A stretch of DNA of 64,000 nucleotides from Luteimicrobium sp049844995 (GCF_049844995.1 NZ_JBNCMC010000002.1:620001-684000); one strand, 5' to 3'; positions 43,944-51,803 are shown, counted from the stretch's first letter. The notes: generated from the letters alone by a model not told the origin. Made by a program: numbers and translations.

Positions 43944-44025
43944 CCTCTTCGTCGAGTGGTGGTCGCGGACGGACCGAAGGTCGTGCGGCCATTCCAGCAC
44001 CACTTCTGCCCGTCGTCAATCAAAA

Positions 44026-44050
44026 GTTCCTACGAACGTGTCAGAACCTG
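44026..44050. promoter_or_regulatory. possible operator between the sugar operon and the ROK gene
   Basis: GTTCCTACGAAC (44026-44037) is an interrupted palindrome with four-base arms. It is followed by TGTCAGAACCTG (44039-44050), which equals the outer 12 bases of the consensus half of the palindromes at 6.1 kb. Either could be a regulator site in the divergent promoter; evidence is position and symmetry only. Confidence 0.35.
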
Positions 44051-44064
44051 CGGACCGTGGTTGA

Positions 44065-45258
44065 ATGTGCCGCGTGACAGGGCAGGACGGCGACAGCGCG
44101 GGCCCGCTCGTGGCGCCCGAGGCGAGGGCGCTCCTCGGCGTCCTGCGCGCCGCGGGCCCCCTCACCCGGGCCCAGCTCGCCGAGCGCACGGGGCTCGCCC
44201 GCACGACGCTCACCGTCCGGCTCGAGACGCTGCTCCACGCCGGCCTCGTCGTGCCCGCCGGCGGCGCCGCCTCGCGCGGCGGCCGGCCGCCCGGGCTGCT
44301 CGCGTTCCGTGCCGACGCCCGCCTGCTCCTCGGCATCGACCTCGGCGCGACGCACGCCGTCGTCGGGCTCACCGACCTGACCGGGACGGTGGTGGCCACC
44401 CGCGCCGAGCGCCTCGCGGTCGCCGACGGCCCCCGGACCGTGCTCGGTCGGGTCAGCGCCCTCGCGCGGACGCTCGTCGAGGGCGGCTCGGGGCGCCCCT
44501 GGGCGGACGTCGTCGGCATCGGCGTGGGCCTGCCCGGCCCGGTCGAGCACTCCACGGGCCGCCCCGTCCGGCCGCCCATCATGCCCGGCTGGGACGGCTT
44601 CGACGTCCCGGCGCTGCTGCGCGACGAGCTGGGCGTCCCCCTCGTCCTCGTCGACAACGACGTCAACCTGCTCGCGCTCGGCGAGCACACGAGCGCCTGG
44701 TCGGCGACCGACGACCTGCTCTTCGTCAAGGTGGCCACCGGGATCGGCGCGGGGATCGTCGCGGGCGGGCGCCTCCAGCGGGGCGCCCAGGGGTCCGCCG
44801 GCGACCTGGGCCACGTCCGCGTCCCGTTCACGCGCGACGCGCCGCCCCACGGCGACGCCGACGCGGACCTCGAGGCGCTCGCGAGCGGCCCGGCCGTCGC
44901 TGCGGCGCTGCGCGACCAGGGCGTGCCCGCGCGCGACGCCGACGACGTGGTCGACCTCGCGCAGCGCGGGCTCCCCGAGGCGGTCCGCGCCGTCCGGCAG
45001 GCCGGCCGCGACCTGGGAGCCGTGCTCGCGACCGTGGTGAACCTGCTCAACCCGGGGGTCATCGTCGTCGGCGGGACGCTCGCGGGCGCGGGCGAGCACC
45101 TGCTCGCCGGCGTGCGGGAGACGGTCTACGGGCGCTCGACGGCGCTCGCCACGCGCGACCTCACGATCGTTCCCGCCACCTCGGGCGAGGCCGGCGGCGT
45201 CCTGGGTGCCGCGGTCATGGTGAGCCAGCACGTCCTCGACGGGCCGGCCGAGGCCTGA
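44065..45258 (+). CDS. ROK-family transcriptional regulator
   Basis: A 397-residue repressor-type ROK protein. An N-terminal winged helix-turn-helix (residues 18-75: LLGVLRAAGPLTRAQLAERTGLARTTLTVRLETLL) precedes a sugar-kinase-like domain with LLGIDLGATHAVVGLTDL, GVGLPGPVEHSTGRP, LVDNDVNLLALGEH and VKVATGIGAGIVAGG. The zinc-binding CxCGxxGCxE motif normally following G-H (here His 250) is absent, so the fold or ligand response may differ. No ribosome binding site precedes the ATG. It is divergent to the sugar oxidoreductase operon and most likely controls it. Confidence 0.9.
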   Translation: MCRVTGQDGDSAGPLVAPEARALLGVLRAAGPLTRAQLAERTGLARTTLTVRLETLLHAGLVVPAGGAASRGGRPPGLLAFRADARLLLGIDLGATHAVVGLTDLTGTVVATRAERLAVADGPRTVLGRVSALARTLVEGGSGRPWADVVGIGVGLPGPVEHSTGRPVRPPIMPGWDGFDVPALLRDELGVPLVLVDNDVNLLALGEHTSAWSATDDLLFVKVATGIGAGIVAGGRLQRGAQGSAGDLGHVRVPFTRDAPPHGDADADLEALASGPAVAAALRDQGVPARDADDVVDLAQRGLPEAVRAVRQAGRDLGAVLATVVNLLNPGVIVVGGTLAGAGEHLLAGVRETVYGRSTALATRDLTIVPATSGEAGGVLGAAVMVSQHVLDGPAEA

Positions 45259-45264
45259 CGCCCG

Positions 45265-45954
45265 TCAGGCGCCGGCCATGCGCTGGCGCGACTGCTCGAT
45301 CCGGCTGTCGAGCTCGGCCGAGAACGCGCGGACGTCCGCCTTGTGCGGGGTCGACGCGACGAGCGCGTCCAGCTGGAGGCGCGCCTCGAGCGGGCGCTCC
45401 GCGTCGAGGGCGGCGAGGACGACCTGACGCCCCGCCTCGGCCACGTGCTCGCGCGGCCGCCAGTGCCCGACGCCGAGCCCGAGCGCATCGACGGGCATCC
45501 CCGCCTCGCGCAGCAGCTCGAGCCCGCTCGCGAGCGCCTGCCCCGACGGGTCACGCTCGGCCGCCGTGGCGAGGCGTCGCAACGTGCCCTCGTGGTCGTC
45601 CCCGATGGACAGCCGGGCCAGCTCGAGGAGCGGGTACCAGGCCTTGGGGTTGCCGGCGAGCTCCTCCGCGAGGGCCCACTCGGCGAGGTCGGCCTCCCGG
45701 CGACGCGTCGGCGCGTCGGACTCCGCCGCCAGCGGGTCCTCGTCGGTGTGGGCCTGCGCGGCGTGCCGCCGCACGATCTCGGCGAGCGCCTGGAACGCGC
45801 GCTCGTCGTTGGGGTTCTCCGACAGCACCGCCCGCAGGGCGTCCTCGTGCACCGTGTCCCCGCGCCGGCGCGACGACGTGGGGCGTCGCGTGCCGACGGT
45901 CGAGGCAGAGCCGGGCCGCCGCAGGAGCTGACGCAGACGGGGCATGAGGGCCAT
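45265..45954 (-). CDS. tetratricopeptide-like helical protein
   Basis: A 229-residue protein made of TPR-like helices: ALRAVLSENPNDERAFQALAEIVRRHA, ADLAEWALAEELAGNPKAWYPLLELARLSIGDD, EGTLRRLATAAERDPSGQALASGLELLREAG and AERPLEARLQLDALVASTPHKADVRAFSAEL. A basic N-terminus (PRLRQLLRR) precedes them. The function is unknown; a scaffold role is plausible. Start ATG 45954 has AAGG eight bases upstream, and a second ATG nine bases on is also possible. Similar genes sit next to the fasR/fab region in other actinobacteria, from memory. Confidence 0.75.
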   Translation of the reverse strand: MALMPRLRQLLRRPGSASTVGTRRPTSSRRRGDTVHEDALRAVLSENPNDERAFQALAEIVRRHAAQAHTDEDPLAAESDAPTRRREADLAEWALAEELAGNPKAWYPLLELARLSIGDDHEGTLRRLATAAERDPSGQALASGLELLREAGMPVDALGLGVGHWRPREHVAEAGRQVVLAALDAERPLEARLQLDALVASTPHKADVRAFSAELDSRIEQSRQRMAGA

Positions 45955-46051
45955 ACCTTCGACCTTAACCTCTTGAACGGTCCATGACCCAGGCTCGGCT
46001 CGAACCAGGGAACGGGAGGCCGGGGTGAGTCCGCAGCCCTCCCGCCCCCGT

Positions 46052-46068
46052 TTGTGGACCGTCCACAA
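46052..46068 (+). promoter_or_regulatory. 17-bp palindrome in the fasR promoter
   Basis: TTGTGGACCGTCCACAA is a perfect 8+1+8 palindrome. It lies where the -35 region of fasR would be, ten bases before the TATGCT -10 box at 46078-46083. The motif shares the form TTGT-N9-ACAA with a site before fabD (47303-47319), so it may be a FasR autoregulatory site. Confidence 0.7.
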
Positions 46069-46089
46069 TCGCATCCGTATGCTCTACCC

Positions 46090-47277
46090 GTGCCGACGAC
46101 CGGGAACCCCGACAACCTCCAGCGCGTCAAGGACGCCAGCGGCCTCCTCACGAGCGCGACGCTGCGGCGCATGGAGTCGGAGCTCGAGTGGTACCGCGGC
46201 CTCTCCGCGCAGGAACGCTCCTGGGTCGGCCTGCTGGCCCAGTCCGCCATCACCGCGTTCACGCAGTGGTTCGCGGCGCCCGACCGCCCGCCGCACGGCG
46301 CGAACGAGATCTTCGCGGGCGCGCCCCCCGAGCTCGCCCGCTCGATCTCCCTGCAGCACACGCTCCAGCTCGTGCGGATCGGCGTCGAGGTCGTCGAGCA
46401 GTACTCCGACCAGCTCGCGATCCCGGGCACCGAGCGGGACCTGCGCGAGGCCGTGCTGCGCTACTCGCGCGAGGTCGCGTTCTCCGCCGCGGAGGTCTAC
46501 GCCCGGGCCGCCGAGGTCCGCGGCGCCTGGGACGCCCGGCTCGAGGCCCTCGTCGTGGACGCCCTGCTCCGCGGCGAGGGCGACGGCGGCGACCGGTCGC
46601 TGCGCTCGCGGCTGTCCGCGCTCGGGTGGAACGGCCAGGGCGCCGTCCTCGTGATGGTGGGCCCGGCCGTCGTGCCCCTCGACGAGGTGAGGACCGCCGA
46701 GCTGCGCCGGGTCGCACGCCGCGCGGCCGGCGACGCGCTCGTCGGCATCCACGGCGACCGGCTCGTCGTCGTGCTCGGCGGCCGCGAGGGCGACGGCGAG
46801 GGGCTCGTCGCCGCGGCGACCGCGCTCCTGTCGCGCTTCGGCGACGGGCAGGTGGTGATCGGACCCGTCGTCGACGGGGTAGACGACGCCGGCCGGTCCG
46901 CGCAGGCCGCGCTCGCCGGCCTCGCCGCGGCGCCCGCGTGGCCCCAGGCCCCACGCCCCGTGCTCGCCGACGACCTCCTGCCCGAACGGGTCCTGACCGG
47001 CGACGCGAGCGCCCGACGCACGCTCGTCGCCCAGGCCTACCGCCCGCTCCAGGAGGCCGGCGGCTCGGTGCTCGAGACCCTGTCGGCCTACCTCGGCACC
47101 GGGCGGTCCCTCGAGGCCGCAGCCCGCACGCTCTACGTCCACCCGAACACCGTGCGCTACCGGCTGCGCAAGGTCTCCGAGATCACGGGGTGGGACCCGC
47201 TCGACGCGCGCGAGTCGTTCGTCCTCCAGGTCGCGCTCGCGCTCGGCCAGGTCGAAGCGCCCCGCCGCGGGCACTGA
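46090..47277 (+). CDS. fasR: PucR-type regulator of fatty acid synthesis (FasR-like)
   Basis: A 395-residue regulator. A central GGDEF-like/CdaR segment (VLVMVGPAVVPLDEVRTAELR, VGIHGDRLVVVLGG) is followed by the PucR C-terminal helix-turn-helix: YLGTGRSLEAAARTLYVHPNTVRYRLRKVSEITG. In Streptomyces coelicolor the equivalent gene product, FasR, activates the fabD operon directly downstream; the same context holds here. The start was taken as GTG 46090 because TATGCT lies six bases upstream and there is no ribosome binding site, so the mRNA appears leaderless. An ATG at 46054 would put the palindrome in the coding region. Confidence 0.85.
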   Translation: MPTTGNPDNLQRVKDASGLLTSATLRRMESELEWYRGLSAQERSWVGLLAQSAITAFTQWFAAPDRPPHGANEIFAGAPPELARSISLQHTLQLVRIGVEVVEQYSDQLAIPGTERDLREAVLRYSREVAFSAAEVYARAAEVRGAWDARLEALVVDALLRGEGDGGDRSLRSRLSALGWNGQGAVLVMVGPAVVPLDEVRTAELRRVARRAAGDALVGIHGDRLVVVLGGREGDGEGLVAAATALLSRFGDGQVVIGPVVDGVDDAGRSAQAALAGLAAAPAWPQAPRPVLADDLLPERVLTGDASARRTLVAQAYRPLQEAGGSVLETLSAYLGTGRSLEAAARTLYVHPNTVRYRLRKVSEITGWDPLDARESFVLQVALALGQVEAPRRGH

Positions 47278-47302
47278 CCGGCGCCGACCCGGCACCTCCC
47301 AC

Positions 47303-47319
47303 TTGTAGGTTTGGCACAA
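47303..47319 (+). promoter_or_regulatory. TTGT-N9-ACAA site in the fabD promoter
   Basis: TTGTAGGTTTGGCACAA, flanked by C and G so that five bases pair on each side. It lies 67 bases before the fabD start codon and has the same ends and length as the palindrome before fasR. A candidate FasR binding site. Confidence 0.5.
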
Positions 47320-47386
47320 GAGCCCTTCTCAAGGTTCGTGCGCGTCGCGACGGCGCTCACGCCCCCTGGAGGGGCACAGTGGTGAG

Positions 47387-48337
47387 GTGCTCGCCGTCGT
47401 CTGCCCTGGACAGGGCTCCCAGACCCCCGGAATGCTCGCCCCCTGGCTCGAGCTGCCCGGACTCAACGAACTCCTCGGCTCGTGGTCCGAGCTCGCGGGC
47501 GTCGACCTCGTCGCCCACGGCACGACCTCCGACGCCGACACGATCCGCGACACCGCGGTCGCCCAGCCGCTCATCGTCGGGGCGTCCCTGCTCTCCGCGC
47601 ACGCGATCCTCGGCGACGCCCCGGCGGCCGACGTCACCGCGGGCCACTCCGTCGGCGAGTTCGCCGCCGCCGCGCTCGCCGGCGTCCTCAGCCCCGAGCA
47701 GGCGATCCGCCTCGTCGGCGTGCGTGGCGCCGCGATGGCCCGCGCCGCCGCGTCCGAGCCGACCGGCATGAGCGCGGTCCTCGGCGGCCAGGCCGACGAC
47801 GTGACCGCGCGCCTGGACGAGCTCGGCCTCGTCGGCGCGAACGTCAACGGTGGCGGCCAGGTCGTCGCCGCCGGCTCGCTCGACGCCCTCGCAGCCCTCG
47901 CAGCCGAGCCGCCCGCCCGGGCCCGCGTCATCCCCCTCCAGGTCGCCGGCGCGTTCCACACCGAGACCATGCGCCCCGCCGTCGCCGAGCTGCAGGCCGC
48001 CGTCGACGCGCTCCCCGAGGCGGCCGGCGACGGCGCGCCCCGCGTCGCGCTCCTCTCCAACGCCGACGGCGCCGTCGTCTCCGGCCGCGACGACGCGCTC
48101 GCGCGCCTCGTCCGCCAGGTCGCGAATCCCGTGCGCTGGGACCTGTGCCAGGCCACGCTGGCCGAACGGGGCGTCACCGGGCTCCTCGAGCTCGCGCCCG
48201 GCGGTGTCCTCACCGGCCTGGCACGGCGTACCCTGCCGGGGGTGGAGGCGTTCGCGGTGAAGTCCGCCGACGACGTCGACGCCGCCCGTGAGTTCGTCGC
48301 CCGCCACGCCGGCGCCGGCACGAGCCGCGGAGCCTGA
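47387..48337 (+). CDS. fabD: malonyl CoA-acyl carrier protein transacylase
   Basis: A 316-residue acyltransferase that loads malonate onto ACP for type II fatty acid synthesis. The N-terminal VCPGQGSQTPGM, nucleophile Ser 88 in GHSVGEFAAA, and His 191 in VAGAFHTETM are the catalytic signature, with Arg in LVGVRGAAM holding the malonyl carboxylate. The start codon is GTG and the ribosome binding site is weak (GGAGG 13 bases upstream). First gene of the fab operon, directly after fasR. Confidence 0.96.
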   Translation: MLAVVCPGQGSQTPGMLAPWLELPGLNELLGSWSELAGVDLVAHGTTSDADTIRDTAVAQPLIVGASLLSAHAILGDAPAADVTAGHSVGEFAAAALAGVLSPEQAIRLVGVRGAAMARAAASEPTGMSAVLGGQADDVTARLDELGLVGANVNGGGQVVAAGSLDALAALAAEPPARARVIPLQVAGAFHTETMRPAVAELQAAVDALPEAAGDGAPRVALLSNADGAVVSGRDDALARLVRQVANPVRWDLCQATLAERGVTGLLELAPGGVLTGLARRTLPGVEAFAVKSADDVDAAREFVARHAGAGTSRGA

Positions 48338-48461
48338 CCGCCCCGGCGCCAGGCAGCACCGCCACCCCAGGCAGCACCGGTCACCCCACCCGCGGACACG
48401 CCGGAGCCGCCGGCCCGCACGCCGGGTCGCACCGACCGCACAACACAAGGAGAAGCACACG

Positions 48462-48710
48462 ATGGCCTACACCGAAGAGGAAGTCCTCGCCGGCCTCGCC
48501 GAGATCGTCGCCGAGGAGTCCGGTCAGCCGGCCTCCGCCGTCGTCCCGAGCGCGTCGTTCACCGACGACCTCGACATCGACTCCCTGTCGATGATGACGA
48601 TCATCACGCACGCCGAGGACAAGTTCGACGTCCGCATCCCCGACGAGGACGTCAAGAACCTGTCCACCGTCGGTGACGCCGTCAGCTACATCGCGAAGGC
48701 CCAGGCCTGA
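48462..48710 (+). CDS. acpP: acyl carrier protein
   Basis: An 82-residue ACP. The phosphopantetheine attachment site is Ser 41 in DLDIDSLSMMTI. The rest is acidic and helical as expected. AAGGAG lies ten bases before the ATG. In many actinobacteria fabH stands between fabD and acpP; here the 124-base gap is non-coding and holds two tandem copies of an 18-base repeat beginning AGGCAGCACCG (48351-48387). Confidence 0.97.
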   Translation: MAYTEEEVLAGLAEIVAEESGQPASAVVPSASFTDDLDIDSLSMMTIITHAEDKFDVRIPDEDVKNLSTVGDAVSYIAKAQA

Positions 48711-48746
48711 CGCGAGCCAGCACGGGGCCCATCCGCCCCACCCCGT

Positions 48747-48830
<84 letters not shown>

Positions 48831-48866
48831 GCGCCGCGTCCCGGACCGTGACACCTAGGAGACCCG

Positions 48867-50111
48867 ATGACCCCCCGAACCGACGTCGTCGTCACCGGCC
48901 TCGGCGCCTTCACCTCGCTCGGCGCTGACGCGCCCAGCACCTGGCAGGCCGCCCTCGCCGGCACCTCCGGTGCCCGCACCCTCGACAACGACTGGGCCGA
49001 GACGTACGGCATCCCCGTGAACTTCGCGGCCACGGTCATCGGCGACGTCGAGGAGCGGCTCACCCGGCCCGAGACCAAGCGCATGGACCCGTCCGCCCAG
49101 TACGCGCTCGCGTCCGCCCGCGAGGCGTGGGCCGACGCCGGCAGCCCCGAGGTCGACCCTGTGCGGCTCGGCTCCGTCGTCTCGTCCGGCATCGGCGGGA
49201 TCATCACCACGCTCAACGCCTGGGACACGCTGCGCGAGCGCGGCGCCCGACGCATGCTGCCCACGACGGTCCCCATGCTCATGCCGAACTCCCCCACCGC
49301 CTACATCTCGATCGACTTCAACGCCCAGGCCGGCGCCCACGCGCTCGTCTCCGCGTGCGCGTCCGGGGCCGAGGCCATCGGGTACGGCGTCGACATGATC
49401 CGGAGCGGCCGCGCCGACGTCGTGATCGCCGGCGGCACCGAGGCCGTCATCCACCCGATGCCGCTGGCGTCGTTCGCCGCGTCGCGCACCCTCTCGCTGC
49501 GCAACGACGACCCCCAGCGCGCCTCCCGGCCCTACGACGTGGACCGTGACGGCTTCGTCATCGGCGAGGGTGCTGCGATCGTCGTCCTCGAGTCCGCCGA
49601 GCACGCCGCCGCCCGCGGCGCCCGCGTCTACGCGAAGATCGCCGGTGTGGGCCTGTCAGCCGACGCCTACCACATCACCTCGCCCGACCCCGACGGCCAG
49701 GGTCAGATCCGCGCCATGGGCGACGCGCTCGAAGACGCCGGCGTCACCGCCCGCGACGTCGTGCACGTCAACGCCCACGCGACGTCCACCAAGGTCGGCG
49801 ACATGATCGAGGCGCGCGCCATCCGGCACCTGTTCGCCGCCGAGGCCGACCACATCGCGCTCTCCGCGACCAAGTCCATGACCGGGCACCTGCTCGGCGG
49901 TGCGGGGGCCCTCGAGACCCTCTTCACCGTCCGGGCCGTCTCCGACCGCAAGGCGCCGCCCACCATCAACGTCGACAACCCGGATCCCGAGCTCGACGTG
50001 CCGCTCGTGCGCGACACCCCGGCCAACCTTCCCGCCGGCGACATCGCCGCCGTGAACAACTCGTTCGGCTTCGGTGGCCACAACGTAGCGCTGGTCGTGA
50101 CGAACGTCTGA
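48867..50111 (+). CDS. fabF: 3-oxoacyl-ACP synthase II (KAS II)
   Basis: A 414-residue condensing enzyme that elongates acyl-ACP with malonyl-ACP. Catalytic Cys 164 (SACASGAEAIG), His 304 (NAHATST) and His 341 with Lys 336 (KSMTGHLLGGAG) line up with E. coli FabF positions 163, 303 and 340. NNSFGFGGHN near the end is the conserved gatekeeper region. AGGAG lies nine bases before the ATG. Third gene of the fab operon; the homopolymer block separates it from acpP. Confidence 0.97.
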   Translation: MTPRTDVVVTGLGAFTSLGADAPSTWQAALAGTSGARTLDNDWAETYGIPVNFAATVIGDVEERLTRPETKRMDPSAQYALASAREAWADAGSPEVDPVRLGSVVSSGIGGIITTLNAWDTLRERGARRMLPTTVPMLMPNSPTAYISIDFNAQAGAHALVSACASGAEAIGYGVDMIRSGRADVVIAGGTEAVIHPMPLASFAASRTLSLRNDDPQRASRPYDVDRDGFVIGEGAAIVVLESAEHAAARGARVYAKIAGVGLSADAYHITSPDPDGQGQIRAMGDALEDAGVTARDVVHVNAHATSTKVGDMIEARAIRHLFAAEADHIALSATKSMTGHLLGGAGALETLFTVRAVSDRKAPPTINVDNPDPELDVPLVRDTPANLPAGDIAAVNNSFGFGGHNVALVVTNV

Positions 50112-50124
50112 GGCGCTTCGTGCG

Positions 50125-50164
50125 AAGGCCCGCGTGGTCGCCTCCGGGTGACCACGCGGGCCTT
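50125..50164 (+). terminator. fabF terminator hairpin
   Basis: Perfect 15-base arms (50125-50139 and 50150-50164, outermost bases AAGG and CCTT) with a ten-base loop and TTT at the end, starting 14 bases after the fabF stop. Its right arm merges with the left arm of the larger inverted repeat at 50163-50237. Confidence 0.93.
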
Positions 50165-50237
50165 TGTCGCGCCGTCTTCCATCCGGCCGCTCGTCCCTCG
50201 CGGCCTCCCGCCAGTCCCGCCACGACGGCGCGACAAA
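50163..50237 (-). repeat. stem element A of a two-copy repeat
   Basis: Perfect 14-base arms (TTTGTCGCGCCGTC at 50163-50176 and its complement at 50224-50237) enclose 47 bases. The outer flanks also pair imperfectly out to about 50146 and 50252. Read on the minus strand the loop contains CTGGCGGGAG, GGACGAGCG and GGATGGAA, all of which recur in element B. Arms of A and B differ at four positions, each with the matching change in the opposite arm, so the stem rather than the sequence is conserved. Confidence 0.85.
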
Positions 50238-50536
50238 GCCCCACCCGGTCACCCTGGCGCATCGACGCCCGCAGTCGCGCGGTCTCCCCTCGCAGCGATT
50301 CGTCCTCCTGCTACCCCGGGAGACGGCGGGTCATCTGGGAACGCGGGTCCACGGGCGTGGAGCCGACGCCGACCCGGAGAACTGGCGCTCACGGAACCCC
50401 GCGGGTCTCTCGAAGCGCTCCCCGAGCGGGGACGGCCGGAGACACGGACGCGGGCGCGCCGGAAGCAGCGGACGGCGCCGCGCGGACCCGAGCCCTGCCC
50501 GGGGAGAGCCACGATGGTGCAGGAGGGCGGCCGGGC

Positions 50537-50624
50537 GGGGTTGTTGCGCGCGGTCGTGGTGGGTCTGGCGGGAGCCGAAGCGAGGAACGAGCGAGGCGGA
50601 TGGAAGACCGCGCGCAACAACCCC
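50537..50624 (+). repeat. stem element B of a two-copy repeat
   Basis: Perfect 19-base arms (GGGGTTGTTGCGCGCGGTC at 50537-50555 and its complement at 50606-50624) enclose 50 bases with CTGGCGGGAG, GGAACGAGCG and GGATGGAA, homologous to element A in inverted orientation 300 bases away. There is no gene between the two; 50112-50671 holds only the fabF terminator, these elements and featureless GC-rich sequence. An RNA gene, a non-autonomous palindromic mobile element or a double terminator are all open. Confidence 0.85.
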
Positions 50625-50671
50625 GCGACGCCGCCCGGACGCAACCCCGAAGCACCGACCCCCGGAAGAGC

Positions 50672-51172
50672 TCAGCCCACGCGGTGCAACCACCGCACGG
50701 GAGCGCCCGCCCCCGCGTACCGGAACGGCTCCAGCTCGTCGTCCCAGGCCTGGCCCAGCGCCAGGTCGAGGGCCTCGCGGAGCGCGTGGTGGTCGAGGCC
50801 GGCGACGAGGGCCGAGCGGACCCGGTCCTCGGGCACCACGACGTTGCCGTGCACGTCGGTCACGGCGTGGAAGATCCCGAGGGACGGCGTGTGGGACCAC
50901 CGGGCCCCGTCGGCGCCGGCGCTGGGCTCCTCCGTGACCTCGTAGCGCAGCCCCGCCCAGCCGCGGAACGCGGACGCCAGGCGCGCCCCCGTGCCCTGGG
51001 GTCCCTGCCACGAGTGCTCGGCGCGCAGCAGCCCGGGGCCGGCGGGCTGCTCGATCCAGTCGAGCGCCACCCGTCCGCCCAGGACATCGCTGGCGGCCCA
51101 CTCCAGGTGGGGGCACAGCGCACGGGGCGCTGAGTGCACGAAAAGGACACCGCGGGTGTTGGCACCTGCCAT
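50672..51172 (-). CDS. DUF3145 family protein
   Basis: A 166-residue protein conserved in actinobacteria and commonly placed just after fabF. Conserved parts are GVLFVHSAPRALCPHLEWAA, DWIEQPAGPGLLRAEHSWQGP, GTGARLASAFRGW and the closing DDELEPFRYAGAGAPVRWLHRVG. Function unknown; the steady linkage hints at a role connected with lipid synthesis. It is transcribed towards fabF. Confidence 0.92.
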   Translation of the reverse strand: MAGANTRGVLFVHSAPRALCPHLEWAASDVLGGRVALDWIEQPAGPGLLRAEHSWQGPQGTGARLASAFRGWAGLRYEVTEEPSAGADGARWSHTPSLGIFHAVTDVHGNVVVPEDRVRSALVAGLDHHALREALDLALGQAWDDELEPFRYAGAGAPVRWLHRVG

Positions 51173-51314
51173 GTCGTCCTCCCAGGGTCGAGGTTCGCCT
51201 TCCCCAACGGCCTCGCCTGGACTGCGTCACGGCAACGGGTGTGTGGCCCGTGCACGGCGTTCTGCGCCCATTCTGCCCGACGACGCGTACACGCGCGAGC
51301 AGGAAACGCAAGGA

Positions 51315-51803
51315 TCAGAGCTGCTCGCGCAGCGCGCGCATCGCCTTCTTGCGCACGGCGCGGTCGAGGCGGTCGAGGTAGAGCATGCCGTCGAGGTGGT
51401 CGGTCTCGTGCTGCAGGCAGCGGCCCATGAGCTCGGTGCCCTCGACGACGACCTTCTTCCCGTCGAGGTCGACGCCCTCGACGCGCGCGTACCAGGCGCG
51501 CCGCGTGGGGAACCAGAGCCCCGGGACGGACAGGCAGCCCTCGTCGCCGTCCTGGTACTCGTCCTCGGACAGCTCGACGATGCGCGGGTTGAGGACGTAG
51601 CCGACCTCGTCGTCGATGTTCCACGAGAAGGCCCGGAGGCTCACGCCGATCTGGTTGGCCGCGAGCCCGGCGCGGCCTTCGTCGTCGACCGTCTCGAGGA
51701 GGTCCTCCACGAGCGCACGGACGCCGTCGTCGATGTCGGTGATCTCGGCGCACGGGGTGCGCAGGACGGGGTCCGGGAGCGTACGGATCTCGCGCATAGC
51801 CAT
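51315..51803 (-). CDS. def: peptide deformylase
   Basis: A 162-residue metalloenzyme that removes the formyl group from nascent peptides before methionine aminopeptidase acts. The three motifs are GLAANQIG (46-53), EGCLS with metal ligand Cys 90, and HETDH with His 132, Glu 133 and His 136. Several in-frame ATGs (51812, 51803, 51797) are available and none has a good ribosome binding site; 51803 gives the usual MxxREIR opening. Confidence 0.95.
   Translation of the reverse strand: MAMREIRTLPDPVLRTPCAEITDIDDGVRALVEDLLETVDDEGRAGLAANQIGVSLRAFSWNIDDEVGYVLNPRIVELSEDEYQDGDEGCLSVPGLWFPTRRAWYARVEGVDLDGKKVVVEGTELMGRCLQHETDHLDGMLYLDRLDRAVRKKAMRALREQL

Noticed and set aside
50112..50671. Several overlapping plus- and minus-strand frames of 90 to 340 codons.
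   Set aside because: They cross the inverted repeats and the fabF terminator, lack ribosome binding sites and have no protein motif; the stem elements explain the region better.
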